Source of the DNA: Alphaproteobacteria bacterium | GTDB taxonomy: Bacteria; Pseudomonadota; Alphaproteobacteria; Paracaedibacterales; VGCI01 | Length of the DNA stretch: 64,000 nt | Direction of reading: 5' to 3' | Assembly: GCA_016869075.1 (NCBI GenBank) | Contig: VGEY01000003.1 | Span: 57,893-121,892 of the forward strand | Shown here: piece by piece, positions 63,923 through 64,000 of the stretch | Layout: every line of letters begins with the position of its first letter | How positions within the stretch are numbered: position 1 is the first letter of the stretch | Notes under the pieces: generated by a model | The model's input: only the letters and a program-made list of their open reading frames with translations | What the model was told of the DNA's origin: nothing | The model's database searches: none | Translations under genes and position numbers: made by a program

Positions 63923-64000
63923 TATTAACTTTATTTTATTATGGGCACTTTAAAAATTTGACTTTTGAAATGGGCATCTCTTAATACTCTTCCTGCTAGC

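Noticed and set aside
1..64000. CRISPR array, prophage, transposase, rRNA operon, riboswitch
   Set aside because: No regularly spaced repeats, phage structural genes, transposase motifs, rRNA sequences or recognisable aptamers were found on reading both strands.

Overview
The window is a gene-dense, AT-rich stretch (about 40 % G+C by eye) from a host-associated alphaproteobacterium, most likely of the Holosporales/Paracaedibacter kind or a near relative. This placement is inferred from gene content, not from a database search. Alphaproteobacterial markers are the order ileS-lspA-DUF3035-M16-M16, a ubiquinol-cytochrome c chaperone followed by DUF177-rpmF-plsX-fabH-ihfA, the run nuoLMN-birA-rnj-mce, lpxD-fabZ-lpxA-lpxI-lpxB with the alpha-type LpxI, holB-metG-tatD-MBL, and DUF1467. 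Signs of life with a eukaryote are a secreted F-box-like protein, a secreted phospholipase D-family gene, several exported proteins without recognisable homology, and two broken genes for exported proteins.

Layout. 1-6.6 kb (minus strand): one envelope and translation operon, ileS, signal peptidase II, a BAM-associated lipoprotein, and an M16 peptidase pair in which one member is catalytic and one is not. 6.7-9.5 kb: an esterase, a beta-lactamase-fold serine hydrolase and BamE. 9.5-13.3 kb: cytochrome bc1 chaperone, DUF177, L32, start of fatty-acid synthesis and IHF-alpha. 13.4-15.7 kb: a small accessory patch around tRNA-Pro(GGG), with a zeta-toxin-like kinase and a frameshifted phospholipase D. 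15.8-18.4 kb: thiolase and two tandem PmtA-like methyltransferases. 18.46-18.62 kb (minus): a 51-residue peptide gene with a double-glycine bacteriocin-type leader, an almost ideal ribosome binding site and a plausible promoter. 18.8-26.9 kb: complex I subunits L, M and N, biotin ligase, RNase J and methylmalonyl-CoA epimerase. 26.9-35.3 kb: a mixed region with an LptM-like lipoprotein, a C26 peptidase, a pseudouridine synthase, DUF924, two MFS transporters, YchF, the F-box-like protein, a NUDIX hydrolase and a secreted protein of unknown function. 35.6-39.0 kb: dnaE. 39.0-40.7 kb: a secreted-protein gene carrying three frameshifts. 40.8-45.4 kb: the lipid A operon. 45.3-51.9 kb (minus): an unknown secreted protein, uppP, MBL hydrolase, tatD, metG and holB. 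52-56.6 kb: GST, SDR, gmk, DUF1467, dapF, two small lipoproteins and a peroxiredoxin. 56.7-63.8 kb: an AsmA/YhdP-like protein, a DAACS symporter, an exported MEMO1-AMMECR1 fusion and cyclopropane synthase. The window ends in a dispersed palindromic repeat.

The core genes mostly build and protect the envelope: lipid A, undecaprenyl recycling, BAM accessory lipoproteins, lipoprotein maturation, and phospholipid methylation and cyclopropanation. Others run respiration through complex I and a bc1 assembly factor. The accessory genes lie between these conserved blocks and nearly all carry export signals. The most unusual item is the double-glycine peptide, which is small enough to be missed by ordinary gene calling. 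No CRISPR array, integrase, transposase, rRNA or riboswitch was recognised. No stretch longer than 300 bases lacks a gene. The larger gaps (7512-7804, 35288-35573, 60816-61104) are AT-rich and show nothing coding.
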